DNA of 64,000 nucleotides from Stomorhina lunata (GCA_933228675.1 OW121742.1:128379983-128443982), one strand, 5' to 3'. Counted from the first letter of the stretch, positions 47,210-59,755 are shown. Numbers and translations are program-made. The notes: generated by a model not told the origin, from the letters alone.

Positions 47210-48170
47210 TATAATGCTCCAAATGGTAATAAAAATTTAATTGTTTTCTCTGAAAAAACGTGTGTTTTTTCCAGGTGTGAAAATCGATTATATAAACAAT
47301 TTTATTTAGCTGAATCTGCATATAAAATGAGAAAAAAAACTAAATGACAAATTAATAACAACCTGCTTTAAATGGAAAACTTTTGCAGGTGATTATGATC
47401 TAATCTCTGGAAATCCCAGTGGCATATGTCAATGGCAATAAAAATTTGTAACATTCCCGCTAGCTTCTGGTTAACCTGGTCACGTTTTATATTAGAAATA
47501 TTCCAGTATTCCTGAAAAATTATGTATGTATATGTTTTTTAAGTCCGTCTGTATTAAAGTCTGTTAGTTTAGTTTGATAAAAGTCTCAATGCCATGAATG
47601 AATGTGTGTGTGTAATAATAAAAAAAACTAACAAACGTGTTTTTCTCGGTATGATGCCAATCAATTTAAAAGCTTTTCCAATGAAATTTTGTCTTAAATT
47701 CTTTTTGCTTTTTTTTGGGAGTTTATGATACTCTGCTGACAAAGCTGGTTTAGCAAATGTTTGACATTCACGAAAAAATAAGAAATAAACGAGAAAATTA
47801 TGATACATTTCTTTTTAAGGACTTTTGTATTTGCTTTTATTTTATGATTTTTTTTTTTGGGAAAAAATATAATAAATGAATTGATGTTCTTAACATGCAT
47901 TCATGTATGTGTTAAAATTTTTTGATGACATTAGTAATAAAAATGTATTTTTAAAAGAAATTCTTATTTTCACCTTTTAAACATACATAGATACATTACC
48001 TCCTGCCTCTTTCCCTCTTTGTTATTTCATAAAGAAAGAAGAAACAAAAAAGTATCTTAATCTTGTTAATATTAAGAACATACTTTATACTCAGACAGTT
48101 AGTTACATACTTGTGTATATTAGTAGCTTTTATATGTATATGTATATTCTGTGCATATTTTTTTGTAGGA
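47210..48170. other. AT-rich DNA, no gene seen
   Basis: Short overlapping frames on the minus strand (47,569-47,900) have no recognisable domain. Confidence 0.5.
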
Positions 48171-48174
48171 TTAA

Positions 48175-48480
48175 AGTAAGGCCCTCTAAAATAGGGCTAC
48201 GATTATATTTTGCTAATTGTTTATAATTTTTGTAAAAACTGTAATCAATTTCCAAAATTTCAAGATAATCGGTCACATTTGACCTTAGCCCTCATATAAG
48301 ACAAAATGACGGAAACAGCGTAAATTTAAAAATCTTAAGAAAATGTTTATAGTATAACAAAATTTAGAAAATATATGTCTTTATACATGAAAAAAACACC
48401 TTTGACCTTAGTGGTAAACTGTATCATATGGTCGGGCTTGACCGACTATAGAACTTTCTTACTTGTTTTGTATAAAAAGT
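48175..48480 (+). mobile_element. F2 repeat element, right-end fragment
   Basis: TTTTTGTAAAAACTGTAATC, AAGATAATCGGTCACATTTG, ACCTTAGCCCTCATATAAG, GACCTTAGTGGTAAACTG and GGTCGGGCTTGACCGACTAT match the right 300 bp of the 6.84-kb F2. The left 500 bp is absent, as in a 5'-truncated copy. Confidence 0.8.
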
Positions 48481-48732
48481 TTTGGCCTGCTAACTTCTGG
48501 AATTGCTTTCACACACATTGAAAAACTTTGGAATATATTGGTTAATACTTATTTCTGTGAAATAACGCCCTTTAAAAGGCCCATAAGTTGAGTTTTCCTC
48601 TTTTGCTTTCTATATTGTATATTGTAAATGTATCTGTTGACATTAGTAATGTGGGTGAGAACATGTTAAACATTATTTTTCCATTTTTATTTATATCTAA
48701 GAAATATTCATATATACAAGGAGTATTCGTTA

Positions 48733-49013
48733 TTAATACCCTACATCACCTAAGTTAGTTAGGTCAAATTAAGTGTATTTGTATTTGTATTATGTATGTA
48801 TTACTTTGTCCATCTGGAAAACTTGAAGCTTTATAAAATGGTATTGACCTTTAGCGTCATTCTAGAGCTGAGGACTTTTAGATGAATTTCGGTCATCCAA
48901 AGATCCGTTTCGGAATTTATAAAAAAGTTATGCTAATATATTTCAGACCAGTAATGTAGTATTCCATATGGTTGATCTTAACCGACTTTACCTTCTTAGT
49001 CGTTTAACTTGTA
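48733..49013 (+). mobile_element. F4 short repeat, copy 1
   Basis: Opens AATACCCTACATCACC and closes GGTTGATCTTAACCGACTTT, ACCTTCTTAG. The same opening and closing logic (ACCCTACA ... GGTCTTAACCG..CTTAC) occurs at 55.3-55.65 kb. The right end resembles that of F2, so F4 may be a distant relative. Confidence 0.5.
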
Positions 49014-49014
49014 A

Positions 49015-50175
49015 AAATATTTGTATATAGCAATTTGTTCACATATTAAATTTTGTTTCTAAGATGATAATTTCACTTTAATATGTGACAAAAATTTCTT
49101 TCATTCTTACATTTTAACAATTTTAATAATAATCGTATTGTGTTCTGGAAATACACAAAATACCTTTTAAAAAATTTTAATAACCATTATCATGATATGT
49201 TTGTTTGTTGGTTTTTAGTGTAAGAAATCAAGAGAAAAAATAATTTAAATACATATATTATATATTTCCATATTTATTAAAACTAATGTCATTCATTCAT
49301 TTGTTTAAAAGCATTTAAGTGTAAAGGGAAAAATTACTTATACGTTATAAGGTCCTTTAATAATTCCGTAATAATTATACGGCTTGTAGTCCTTAAAGTT
49401 TCTCTTTTGAAATTGTTTGCAAAATGTACCCAAATTTTTGTTGCTGTAGAACCAAAAATTATCTTTATAATGCTAAACTATGACTCTTTGTAGGTTTTAC
49501 GTATTTTGTGACCTTTTCTGTTGATCTTAACTTTCGTTTTTATTATTTTTTTTATCCAATTTTCTATGTAGGCTCTGTTTTGTGTGTTATGAAAATTTTT
49601 CATGTTTATTAATGATTTATGCTAGAATTGACCTTGGTTTTGAAATTAGTTCTTTTACTTTGGTTACTTATGTTATTTAGCCTGTAAAAAAAACACACTC
49701 ACAAAAAACGAAACTATGATTAATGATAATTTTATTCTTTGTTGAATGGTAAATTATAAGTTACACGCTTCAAAAGTTCAAATTATTAAAGTGTTTTATC
49801 ATATAGAGGCTTTATTTTCATAAGATTGTTGTATTTTTTTAGACATAATTACTTATTTTAGTTTTAATTTAAAAACTGAATTTAAACTTTTCAAGGAGAA
49901 ATGTTAATTTGAGTAACTCTGTTTCGTATGTTAAAGTTCATAGAAAAGGTAATTTATGGAAAAACCTAGAATTTGCATATAAGTTTCTTGAAAAAATTTC
50001 TTTCAAAAATTTAGATAACGTTAAATGATTTATATCTAAAGGTGTTTTATTTAAACTTGTATACTCCAGGTAATGAGATTATTTTACATGTATCTTGACT
50101 GTTAGTGATCTGACACCTAACAATAAGTACGAATATATATATATATATATTGATTAACTTCAAACAGCCGAAAGT
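49015..50175. other. AT-rich DNA, no gene seen
   Basis: A (TA)n tract lies at 50,132-50,150. No other signal. Confidence 0.55.
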
Positions 50176-50179
50176 TAAA

Positions 50180-50315
50180 ATTCGTCTAAATTAATCGATC
50201 ATATGGTCATAGGTGAAAAGTAAATGTTTTGTTGTTTTGTGGAACTTAATTCCCGTTTTCAATTTCGCTTAAGTGTTCATTTAAATATATTATCTTAACT
50301 ACAGCCATTCAACAG
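50180..50315 (-). repeat. S1 SINE-like repeat, diverged partial copy
   Basis: ATCGATCATATGGTCATAGG, TTTTCAATTTCGCTTAAG and TTATCTTAACTAC follow the order of the S1 body at 38,610-38,745. The head is missing. Confidence 0.7.
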
Positions 50316-51490
50316 GGCACATCGGTTTGAAACAAAAAAAAAAAAAAGTGATAATAGACCTGTATCTTCTAAACTGTAAGTCTGATTGCATCAGTATGTA
50401 TGAGAAAATTGTTAAGAAGGATTCAGGCTTTCTAAATTTTGGATTAATGGTTACGCTGTGTTTAGACAGGGTGAATCATTGGGCGTCAAAGTAGACCACC
50501 TCAGAAGTAAAAAAGCTTTTGACCCTGCAGCTCTTTCAGTTATTTTCCAATATGGTTGATTTTCTATATTTTGGAGTAAGATTAAAGAAATTAAGTTAAA
50601 ACTTGCTTTATTTGAGACTGTTAACTGTTTAAGTTAACTGTTTTAAGTTATTTTATTTCAAAAATAAAAAAATCATTTTTCTCTTCGACTTTTTTTTAGC
50701 TTTTGACCCATTGTGCATTCGATAGTAAACCCATAATTTTTTAAAACATCAAACATATAGCCAACAGTTTAGGACATAAAACAGGAAAAACCGTTTTGAA
50801 ATATCTTGAACCGTTTAATAATAAAAAATTCCAAAGTCAAATATTTTTCGCTGATCGAAAAAATTGCATTTTTTTCTCAGAATTTTTGACGAAGAATTTT
50901 TTTTATCGAAAGTTAATATCTTATTATACATATATTCGTATAGAATGGGGTTCTAGGATGATCAAAATTTTAGTCAGTGCAACATTCCGTTTACGTACAG
51001 CTTTGATTGAAAATTGTCTAATTTTTAAGAAAATTTTTGTGTTTTCGAACATATAACAAAAAAGTCTTGCCGATTTTGCAGCTTTCTAAAATGCAGTTAT
51101 ATAGTCCCATTTATTCTGTTTGGATTTTAAAAATAAAAAGTAGCGCGTACTCACAAACGAATCCAGAAAATCGAATTTTATACAAAATGACAATTTTCTA
51201 TATACGAAAATTTTAATTGCAAACACAGATCAATTAGGTTTACTTTTTTGAAATTTTTGAAATTGTTTTAGATAAACAATAAAATAAACTTTATAACTAC
51301 AAAAAATTATTGATATACCTTATATAGTTTTTTAGAAATTTAAAATCAAAATTCAAGTCAAATTTTGCAAAAATACACTTTTAGTTTTTTTTGTGGTGTA
51401 AAAAAGATCTTAAACACTTGTGGGAAAAATTTACGAAAACAACTAAAAGTGTATTTTTTGCAAAATTTGACTTTTGACACTAAATAAAAA
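50316..51490. other. AT-rich DNA between two S1 copies, no gene seen
   Basis: An 86-codon frame (50,796-51,056) has no recognisable domain. An imperfect inverted repeat lies at 51,355-51,472. Confidence 0.5.
51355..51472. repeat. Inverted repeat, about 32-bp arms
   Basis: AAGTCAAATTTTGCAAAAAT then ACACTTTTAGTT on the left is matched by AACTAAAAGTGT then ATTTTTTGCAAAATTTGACT on the right, with a loop of about 50 bases. The arms differ by about one base. Confidence 0.8.
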
Positions 51491-51765
51491 AATATAAATT
51501 CGTCTAAGTGAACCAATCTTATGGTCGTCGGTGAAAAAGTAAATGTGTTTTGTGGAACAATTTAATTCCCGTTTGTAATTTTGCAAACCTCACAACTGAC
51601 AAACAACAGGAGATGACCATTGACACCGTGTGTCTAGGACCTGGCACATAGTTTTTTCATTATTTCTACTAAATATTAATCTCATTTAAAACTCATAAAT
51701 TTGCTAAATTTATGACCTTAACCTAAGATCGACTTGAACTCACAAACTCCATTTAAAATTTTCAT
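51490..51765 (-). repeat. S1 SINE-like repeat, diverged near-complete copy
   Basis: The body words AATTCGTCTAAGTGAACC, TTCCCGTTTGTAATTTTGC and GGCACATAGTTTTTTCATTA, plus the head on the minus strand (GTGAGTTCAAGTCGATCTTA, GGTCATAAATTTA), align with S1 copy 2. The B box is GTTCAAGTC here. It shows the family has older members. Confidence 0.7.
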
Positions 51766-51769
51766 TTTT

Positions 51770-52960
51770 GCAGAAAAAAAACTTTATAATAATATTTTAC
51801 AAATTCAAGACTCTTGAATCAAATTTTTAAAATTTAATTTTTTTTTTCACTGTCATCCCAAATAGTTTAGAAATAAATTATCTCATTTACTAAATAATTA
51901 AAAAACTTATATATGCTCTAAAATATACAAAAATATCCTTGATAAATAGTTTTAATTTTAATAACTTTTTTTCTCACTTCATTTTTATCATTTCCATAAC
52001 AATTTTAAATATAATATTTTTTAAATCCCAAAAACTTTTTTCATAATAAAAACACTCTCACTACTCAGGAAAAAGGACCCCTAAATATTTATATCTATTT
52101 TATATCTAATGCCTTTAAGGCTTGATGAAAAATATTCTTGCAATTAAAATTTTACCCCTTATTTTTATCACTCTATTAAAAACTACAAAAAAAAAAACAC
52201 AAAATAAAAATATGAGGTAAAGTAAATTTATAATGAGGAAATATGCAGATTTTTGTTTGAAAAATGTGTACAAAAATTTGCATAATATTTATTTTAAATA
52301 TTCCCTTTGTGTCAAGAAGGTACTGCAAATCTTTAATTTATCCGAAAGGCTTTAACTTACTTATTATACACCAAAAGGGGAGAAGTTATAAAAAATAAAT
52401 CCTTGGCTCCATTTTCTTCTTTATTCGATATTTGAGCATAACTAATAATTGTAACTTAAGTATGCCATAATTTAGCTATTAAGTAACACTCTTTATTTAT
52501 ATGCAATAAATAAAAAGAAAATCTGATTTCAAACCCCTTAAACCTTCATACATATACATATCTTTTTAATGTAAATATTTTTTTGTGCATACAAAGTCAA
52601 GTTCGTAAAAGAAAAAAACAAACTTCATTGTTGTTGTTCAATTACCGTTATATCTTGAAAATAATATAAAATGCCGTTTCTGCCTTTTCCACTTTAAACC
52701 AATACTATTGATGGAAAGGAGCAAAAACAAATTCATACATATTCAGGAATGGGTATAAAACTAAGGAATAAAGCAGCAAGAAATGAGCAGTAAAACCTTT
52801 TTTCGTGTAATACTTTTTGCAATACATTTACTTTTATTTAAAATTTAAAGGATCTAGGATGTTTGATTCTGCCGTTTTTTCTGCAGAAACTTTGCATTTT
52901 CCTCGACTTAGGACTCTTATTATTTACACTCAGAGAAATTGTTCTTAATGGGCTTGAAAT
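51770..52960. other. AT-rich DNA, no gene seen
   Basis: No supported gene or family repeat before the 11-bp satellite. Confidence 0.55.
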
Positions 52961-52969
52961 GTGACTAGA

Positions 52970-53992
52970 CTATGACTAGACTATGACTAGACTATGACTA
53001 GACTATGACTAGACTATGACTAGACTATGACTAGACTATGACTAGACTATGACTAGACTATGACTAGACTATGACTAGACTATGACTAGACTATGACTAG
53101 ACTATGACTAGACTATGACTAGACTATGACTAGACTATGACTAGACTATGACTAGACTATGACTAGACTATGACTAGACTATGACTAGACTATGACTAGA
53201 CTATGACTAGACTATGACTAGACTATGACTAGACTATGACTAGACTATGACTAGACTATGACTAGACTATGACTAGACTATGACTAGACTATGACTAGAC
53301 TATGACTAGACTATGACTAGACTATGACTAGACTATGACTAGACTATGACTAGACTATGACTAGACTATGACTAGACTATGACTAGACTATGACTAGACT
53401 ATGACTAGACTATGACTAGACTATGACTAGACTATGACTAGACTATGACTAGACTATGACTAGACTATGACTAGACTATGACTAGACTATGACTAGACTA
53501 TGACTAGACTATGACTAGACTATGACTAGACTATGACTAGACTATGACTAGACTATGACTAGACTATGACTAGACTATGACTAGACTATGACTAGACTAT
53601 GACTAGACTATGACTAGACTATGACTAGACTATGACTAGACTATGACTAGACTATGACTAGACTATGACTAGACTATGACTAGACTATGACTAGACTATG
53701 ACTAGACTATGACTAGACTATGACTAGACTATGACTAGACTATGACTAGACTATGACTAGACTATGACTAGACTATGACTAGACTATGACTAGACTATGA
53801 CTAGACTATGACTAGACTATGACTAGACTATGACTAGACTATGACTAGACTATGACTAGACTATGACTAGACTATGACTAGACTATGACTAGACTATGAC
53901 TAGACTATGACTAGACTATGACTAGACTATGACTAGACTATGACTAGACTATGACTAGACTATGACTAGACTATGACTAGACTATGACTAGG
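52970..53992. repeat. 11-bp satellite, 93 copies, virtually perfect
   Basis: The unit CTATGACTAGA is repeated head to tail. First unit starts at 52,970, the last (CTATGACTAGG, one change) ends at 53,992, exactly 93 x 11 bp. I see no other substitution or length change. A partial unit TGACTAGA lies just left and CTATGATT just right. Every frame contains stops because 11 is not a multiple of three and the unit carries TAG and TGA. It is unrelated to the 30-bp arrays. Confidence 0.97.
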
Positions 53993-53999
53993 CTATGAT

Positions 54000-55305
54000 T
54001 ATCTTCAAGAAATTTCTCGTAAATTTTCTCCAAGTGCTGTAGACAATATTAAAGGCTTTTATAGTTTTTACTGCTTTTGCTGATATTTTGGCATGCAAAT
54101 TTTAAGCGCTTTTTTATACTTCATTTGTATATATTTTTGCCATTTATTGAATAACAAATGCCATCATAAGTTTCAGTACAAAAAATAAAGGCTGAACAAT
54201 GCCACTGAAACAACAAATATCACAAAAAATAAAAATTGTTTAAAGCAACAATATGGCTGACTGTAAATATTGTATTGTTAAAAAGGTCCTTTTTGCCAAC
54301 TCTTACTTAGAATGCTTAAAGGTGTAGAGTATGAGGTACTATAATTTTTTGAATATTTCCTTTTTATTCGGTTTTATTTAGCAAAAAGTAAGAGTACGCA
54401 AAATAAACTTTATTTAATATTTTGTTGTTTTTTTTGCTGTTGTTCAATGAAATTCGGTGGAATTTTTCTTATTCTTAATAAAAAAGTAGTGAAGGGGGAG
54501 CTGCTGTCTGTAGATTGTTAAAGAAGAACGATGTGCTTTGGCATAGAAGAGTAATATTATTATTATTTGATAAAGATGGTAAGCGTAACGAAAACACATT
54601 TTGCCAGTTAAAAGGGGTCGTTAGTAAATCAAATATGCGCACGTATACACGCAATGCGACGCGATGTCTTGACATTACATCTAATAAAACGGGAAGAGAC
54701 TACAATTACAAAGACTAACATTTGTACATACAAAGTTATTCGTTTATATATTCTGCAAACAAAAATGTTTGTGAAAGCTATTGAATCGAGGGTAAGCGGA
54801 ATAGTCCTAAGAAAAAATTCATTCATGAAAATGTAGTTGAATAACGAAAGTGTTGATGGAATACAGAGTCGTCTTTTTATGATTTACAATCCTTAATTTA
54901 TAAGTTTTAAATTTTTTCTGTGCTATTCCTTTTTTATATGTAATAATAAGTATAATGTCCGATTGGCAATAATATAAATTTTATATGTACTCGCTAAATT
55001 TTTTTATTTTCGTTATTATTATTTTAAGTAATTAGCGTTAGTTCCTCGTATAAACCATTAGATTCCCAACATTTGCCTTGGCATAAAAAATCTTCTCTCG
55101 TGTACCCCCATTATTCGCTTTTATTCGATGTCTTTAACCAAATCGATGCCGGAGTCGTGCAAACTTACTTACAATTTCTCGGAAATTGTAACCTTTTAAG
55201 TAGAGATGCTCAACTGATGTAGATGTATTAGATGAATTTCGTAGGCTTTTGTAAGGTGTGATTCGGTTTATATAATATTTAAGTATGTAATGGTAAAGGT
55301 TGTTT
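54000..55305. other. AT-rich DNA, no gene seen
   Basis: A cluster of overlapping short frames on both strands (54,475-54,836) reflects a less AT-rich patch. None has a recognisable domain, and opposite-strand overlap argues against coding. Confidence 0.45.
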
Positions 55306-55310
55306 TATGA

Positions 55311-55648
55311 CACCCTACATATCGTAGTAACTAACTGTCAATATGAAATATTAAATTGCTACTTTGTGACTCGATTAAGACTTGTCTGCCTGACCCTCTA
55401 CGCTTTTTAATAACCAAACCTATCCAACTGAGTTTTTTTAGTACTTTCTGAGTTAACCAGTACATGCTAAAAACAGTGCTGACTTGTTTAAGTAAATGCC
55501 TTTGTCTTCAAGAAGCTAAGTCAGCAGTGATGCTATTAAGCAGTTGCTTATTATATTCTAAGAAATTTTGAAACTATATTTATATTGGTTCGTTATTTAG
55601 GATATCACATAGTCGGTCTTAACCGTACTTACTTTTTTACTTCTTTTC
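55311..55648 (+). mobile_element. F4 short repeat, copy 2
   Basis: Opens CACCCTACATATCG and closes AGGATATCACATAGTCGG, TCTTAACCGTACTTAC. It is longer than copy 1, and the middles are poorly alike, so only the ends support the link. Confidence 0.4.
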
Positions 55649-55649
55649 T

Positions 55650-56865
55650 CGTCTGCAAGTGTGAGTGTATGATTTTTATCTTAGAATTTGAATTATTATT
55701 TCAGGAAGCCGCTATTTGTGCTAAAAATATATATTTGCATAAGTTACTCAAAAACATGATGTTCCTCCTATTGTATCCTTGTGGTAATTGTATGTGTATG
55801 CACGAGTTTTGTAGTATTATTTTTAGAATATACCTTATTTCTTTGAATTCGTAAATGTAGTGGTTTTTTTTAGGACATGTAAATATGTATAAGTACAAAA
55901 AGGAAATCTGTGGTAGGAGCGTGTTTATATTGTTATTTATTTATTATTTTTTATTATTAACGGGCAAATATGCTTCTTTTTTCAAGTTAAGCGAAATTAT
56001 GATGTTGCCAGCTTTGAATATAACTTTCTTTCCTGTTGTATTCCAACATATTTACAGAGTTCTGTTTTTCCTGGCGTTTTTTTTTTCTGGGTGGTTTGGT
56101 AAATTACTATAACCATAATTCCAAACGCCAACAATGGCAAATGATATTGAAAAAGTATAAAATTGTTAGGCACAAATTTATTTAACCACAAAATAAATCC
56201 CTTAATTTTATACGAGGTTATAAAATCATATTGTTTGCCATTGTTGTAAAATGTTTAAATTTACAATAAAAAAATAACGAAAAACAGAATCGCACATAAA
56301 ATCAGACAAATATATTTTAAGCATGAATGTAAAATGTGTTATTTTTCTATTCCGTTTTTTTTTTTGCAATTTTAAGCCAAGGAGCGAAAAGTCTAAATGT
56401 AAAAAGATTCCTTTTAAAATGCAAATATCATAAATCATATTAAAATTCATAACAATATTGTTTTCCTATTTATAGGTATATTAAAATTCATTATACAGCA
56501 AATGTATTTTTACCCACAATAATTTACATTTCAACAAGAAATCAGTGGATTTTATAAATAAATAAATAACAAAAAATGAAGCGTTTAACTTGTTCATGGA
56601 CTTTTCGTTGGCTAAAAAGGGAGTAAGTTATTAGTTATTCCTGGAACTCCTTCATTTTGTTTACTTTAGCTAAAATGTTAATTTCAACAGGAGGTGGGTA
56701 CATTAGCTTGAATTTGCTGAAATTACAACTTGATTAAGAGGAGCTATTGAAAATCTAATAAATGTGAAAAAAACGTGGAAAGATGTCAGTTGTTTTTTGG
56801 GATAGTTACAAATTCCAGAATATTCAAACTAGCAGCAATTTGAAACAAATGCTGTTCATAAAAAA
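55650..56865. other. AT-rich DNA, no gene seen
   Basis: Several frames of 64-75 codons on both strands with T-driven composition. No domain recognised. Confidence 0.5.
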
Positions 56866-56869
56866 ATCT

Positions 56870-58845
56870 ATAAATTTTTTTTTACCGAAAATTTTTTTAT
56901 AGAAAATTTTTGTTTTATCAAAAATTTTTCTTAAGAAAAATATTTTTATCGAAATTTTTTCTATAAAAAATAAATTTTATCAAAAAATTTTCTAAAGAAA
57001 AATTTTTGATATAAAAATAAAATTTTTTTCTAGAGAAAAATGTTTTATCAAACATGTCTTTAAAAATACTTTTGATAAAAAAATTTTCCATTCAAATATT
57101 TTTGATAAAAAAAATTTTCAGTACAAAAATTCTTGATAAAATATTTTTTTCTATAAAAAATTTTGTTAAAAAATTTTCTATAGAAAAATTTTTGTTTTCA
57201 ATAAAAAAATTTTTAATAAACAAATTTTCTATACAAAAATTTTTGATAAAAATTTTCTTTAGAAAAATTTTTAATAAAAAAAATTTCTTTAGAAAAATAT
57301 TTTATAGAAACATTTTTGAAAACAAAAATTTTCTATAGAAAAATTTTTGATAAAAAATGTTTTATAGAAATTTTTTTTTTATCAATTATTGATAAAAATA
57401 TTTTTAATTGATAAAAATACTTTATTTAGAAAAAATTTTTGATAAAAAAAATTTCCATAGAAAAATTTTTGATAAAAAAAATTTTCTATGGAAAAATTTT
57501 TGATACAAAATTTTTTATTGACAAATTTTTGATAAAAAAAAATTACCATAGATAAATTTTTGATAAAAAAATTTTCCATAGAAAAATTTTTGATACAAAA
57601 TTTTTTTATTGACAAATTTTTGAGAAAAAAAAATTCTATAGAATAATTATTGATAAAAAAATTTTTTTGATCAAAAATTTTCTATAGAAAAACTTTTGAT
57701 AAAAACATTTTTTATAAAAAATTTTTTGATAAAAACATTTTCTATAGAAAAATTTTTGATAAAAAAATTATCTATAGAAAAAACTTTGATAAAAAAAATT
57801 TTCTATAAAAAAATTATTGATATTTTGATTGTTTAAAAACTTTCTATATATTTTTTTTTTATAAAAAAAATTTCTATAGAAAAATTTTTGATAAGAAAAT
57901 TTTCCATTGAAAAATTTTTGATAAGAAAATTTTCCATTGAAAAATTTTTGATAAAAAAATTTGTTATTGAAAAGTTTTGATGAAGAAATTTTCTGAAGAA
58001 AAATTATTGATATTTTGATCATTAAAAAATTTTTATAGAATTTTGTTTTATCAAAAAATTTTCTATAGAAAAATTTTTGATAAAAAAATTTTCTAAAGAA
58101 AAATTTTTGATCCAAAAATTCTCTATAGAAAATTTTTCCATAAAACAATTCTCTATAGAAAAATTTTTGATAAAAAAAAAAAAAATTGTAGAGAAAAATT
58201 TTTGATAAAAAAAATTTTCTATAGATACATTTTTGATAAAAAATTTTCTGTAGAAAAATTTTTGTTAAAAGAATTTCTGTAGAAAAATTTTTGATAAAAA
58301 AATTCTGTAGAAAAATTTTTGATAAACAAATTTTCTATAGAAAAATTTTTGATAAAACAATTTTATTAAAAAAATTTTCTATAGAAAACTTGTTGATAAA
58401 AAAGATTTCTATACAAAAATTTTTGATAAAAATATTTCAAAAAATAACAAAATAGTCAGGATGTAAATATTATTCAAAAAGAAGAGTATTTTAATTTGAT
58501 CCCAAATCTGTTACATTTAAAAATTTAAAATTTTTCTATAAAACAATTTTTGATAAAAAACAATTTTATAAAAAATTTTTTATAGTAAAATTTTTGATAA
58601 AAAAATTTTTTATTTTCTATAGAAACATTTTTGATAAAAACATTTTCTATAGAAAAATGTTTGATAAAAAATGTTTTATGAAAAAATGTTTGGTAAAAAG
58701 CTTTTATATAGACAAATTTTGGATAAAAACTTTTCTATAGAAAAATTTTTTATTAAAACTTTTGTATAGACAAATTATTGAGTTTCTATAGAAAAATTAT
58801 TGATGAAAAAATTTTCTATAGAAAAATTGATTAAAATATTTTTTA
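56870..58845 (-). repeat. Longest F1-type minisatellite array
   Basis: About 60 units. The first 180 bp is mixed or forward (TTTTATCAAAAATTTTTC); the rest reads TTTTTGATAAAAAAATTTTC + TATAGAAAAA. Local blocks are duplicated, for example TTGATAAGAAAATTTTCCAT at 57,887 and 57,917. Module M sits at 58,437-58,519, with array on both sides. No F1 left or right end was recognised. Confidence 0.9.
58437..58519 (+). repeat. Array-associated module M (copy 2)
   Basis: TTCAAAAAATAACAAAATAG, then GATGTAAATATTATTC, AAAAAGAAGAGTATT and GATCCCAAATCTGTTACATTT. It differs from the 24,966 copy at only a few bases. Confidence 0.85.
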
Positions 58846-58849
58846 ATTA

Positions 58850-59755
58850 ATGTATATTTTATTTCTGATACATATTTTTTATAGCTTCTTTCAATTTCCG
58901 ATTTGACTAAAATCCTTGACACAATTTATCCATATTTGTAAAATAAATTAGTATTCGAGTTTCTTCACACAAGCTTCCACTATATATTTATGAACGAAGT
59001 GCATATTTACTTTCACATTTATTTAGTTTTTGGTGGGTTTCCTAAGCTTCCGTTAAAATGAAAAATTCTTTTTGTTTTCTTTCATCATTTTTGCAGCTGA
59101 ACTATATCATAATGTTACAACTCATTTCTCATGCTCGACATGGTTTTCGTAACGGAAATAAACATAAAATTGAAATGATTTTCTGCCATATTTCTTTTCA
59201 TTTCTTTGGGTTTTTTGCTCCGATTTCAGTTTCTTTTGGATTGTCTCATTTACCATGCATGCATGATCAAAACTAAATAACCAACTGAGGAGTATGGAAT
59301 AACGAATGAAATGGATTTTGAAATAAAGTAAATTCTAAGTCAAATTCGCACTAACAAAAATATACAAATTTTCGAGATATTTGCTTTTTTTTGCTTAACC
59401 ATGACAATAAAATATTTTATTTTTTAATATTTTTTTCTAAAAATAAAATATAATGATGTTTCCGTTGGTTTGTTATGAGTATTTGTTAAGAAAATCTCAA
59501 ATTTCCAAAAAAAAAAGAAAAAAGAAATCTAAAAAGATTTGTGTGTGTTTACAAAATACTTCATTTTCTGGTTATCATTTGGGTTTTTTCCTACATTATA
59601 AAAATGCTTGAATTTCTAAGTGTTTGAGAGAATGAGCACTTCATTTATAATTCATTCAATCATTTTTGGTTCCTGACAATATTTTATCTTAAGTTGAAAT
59701 CGTAATAATAGTTGTATATAGTTTATCATTGGAAATAAAGTTTTTTTTGTAGTTT
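58850..59755. other. AT-rich DNA, no gene seen
   Basis: No supported gene. A 72-codon frame (59,058-59,276) has no recognisable domain. Confidence 0.5.

Noticed and set aside
52970..53992. Telomeric or centromeric satellite identity for the 11-bp array
   Set aside because: The unit resembles no telomere repeat I know, and one isolated 1-kb array amid dispersed repeats is not evidence of centromeric location.
54475..54836. Overlapping ORFs on both strands
   Set aside because: Four frames overlap on opposite strands in a slightly less AT-rich patch. None has a recognisable domain, so chance openness is the simpler reading.
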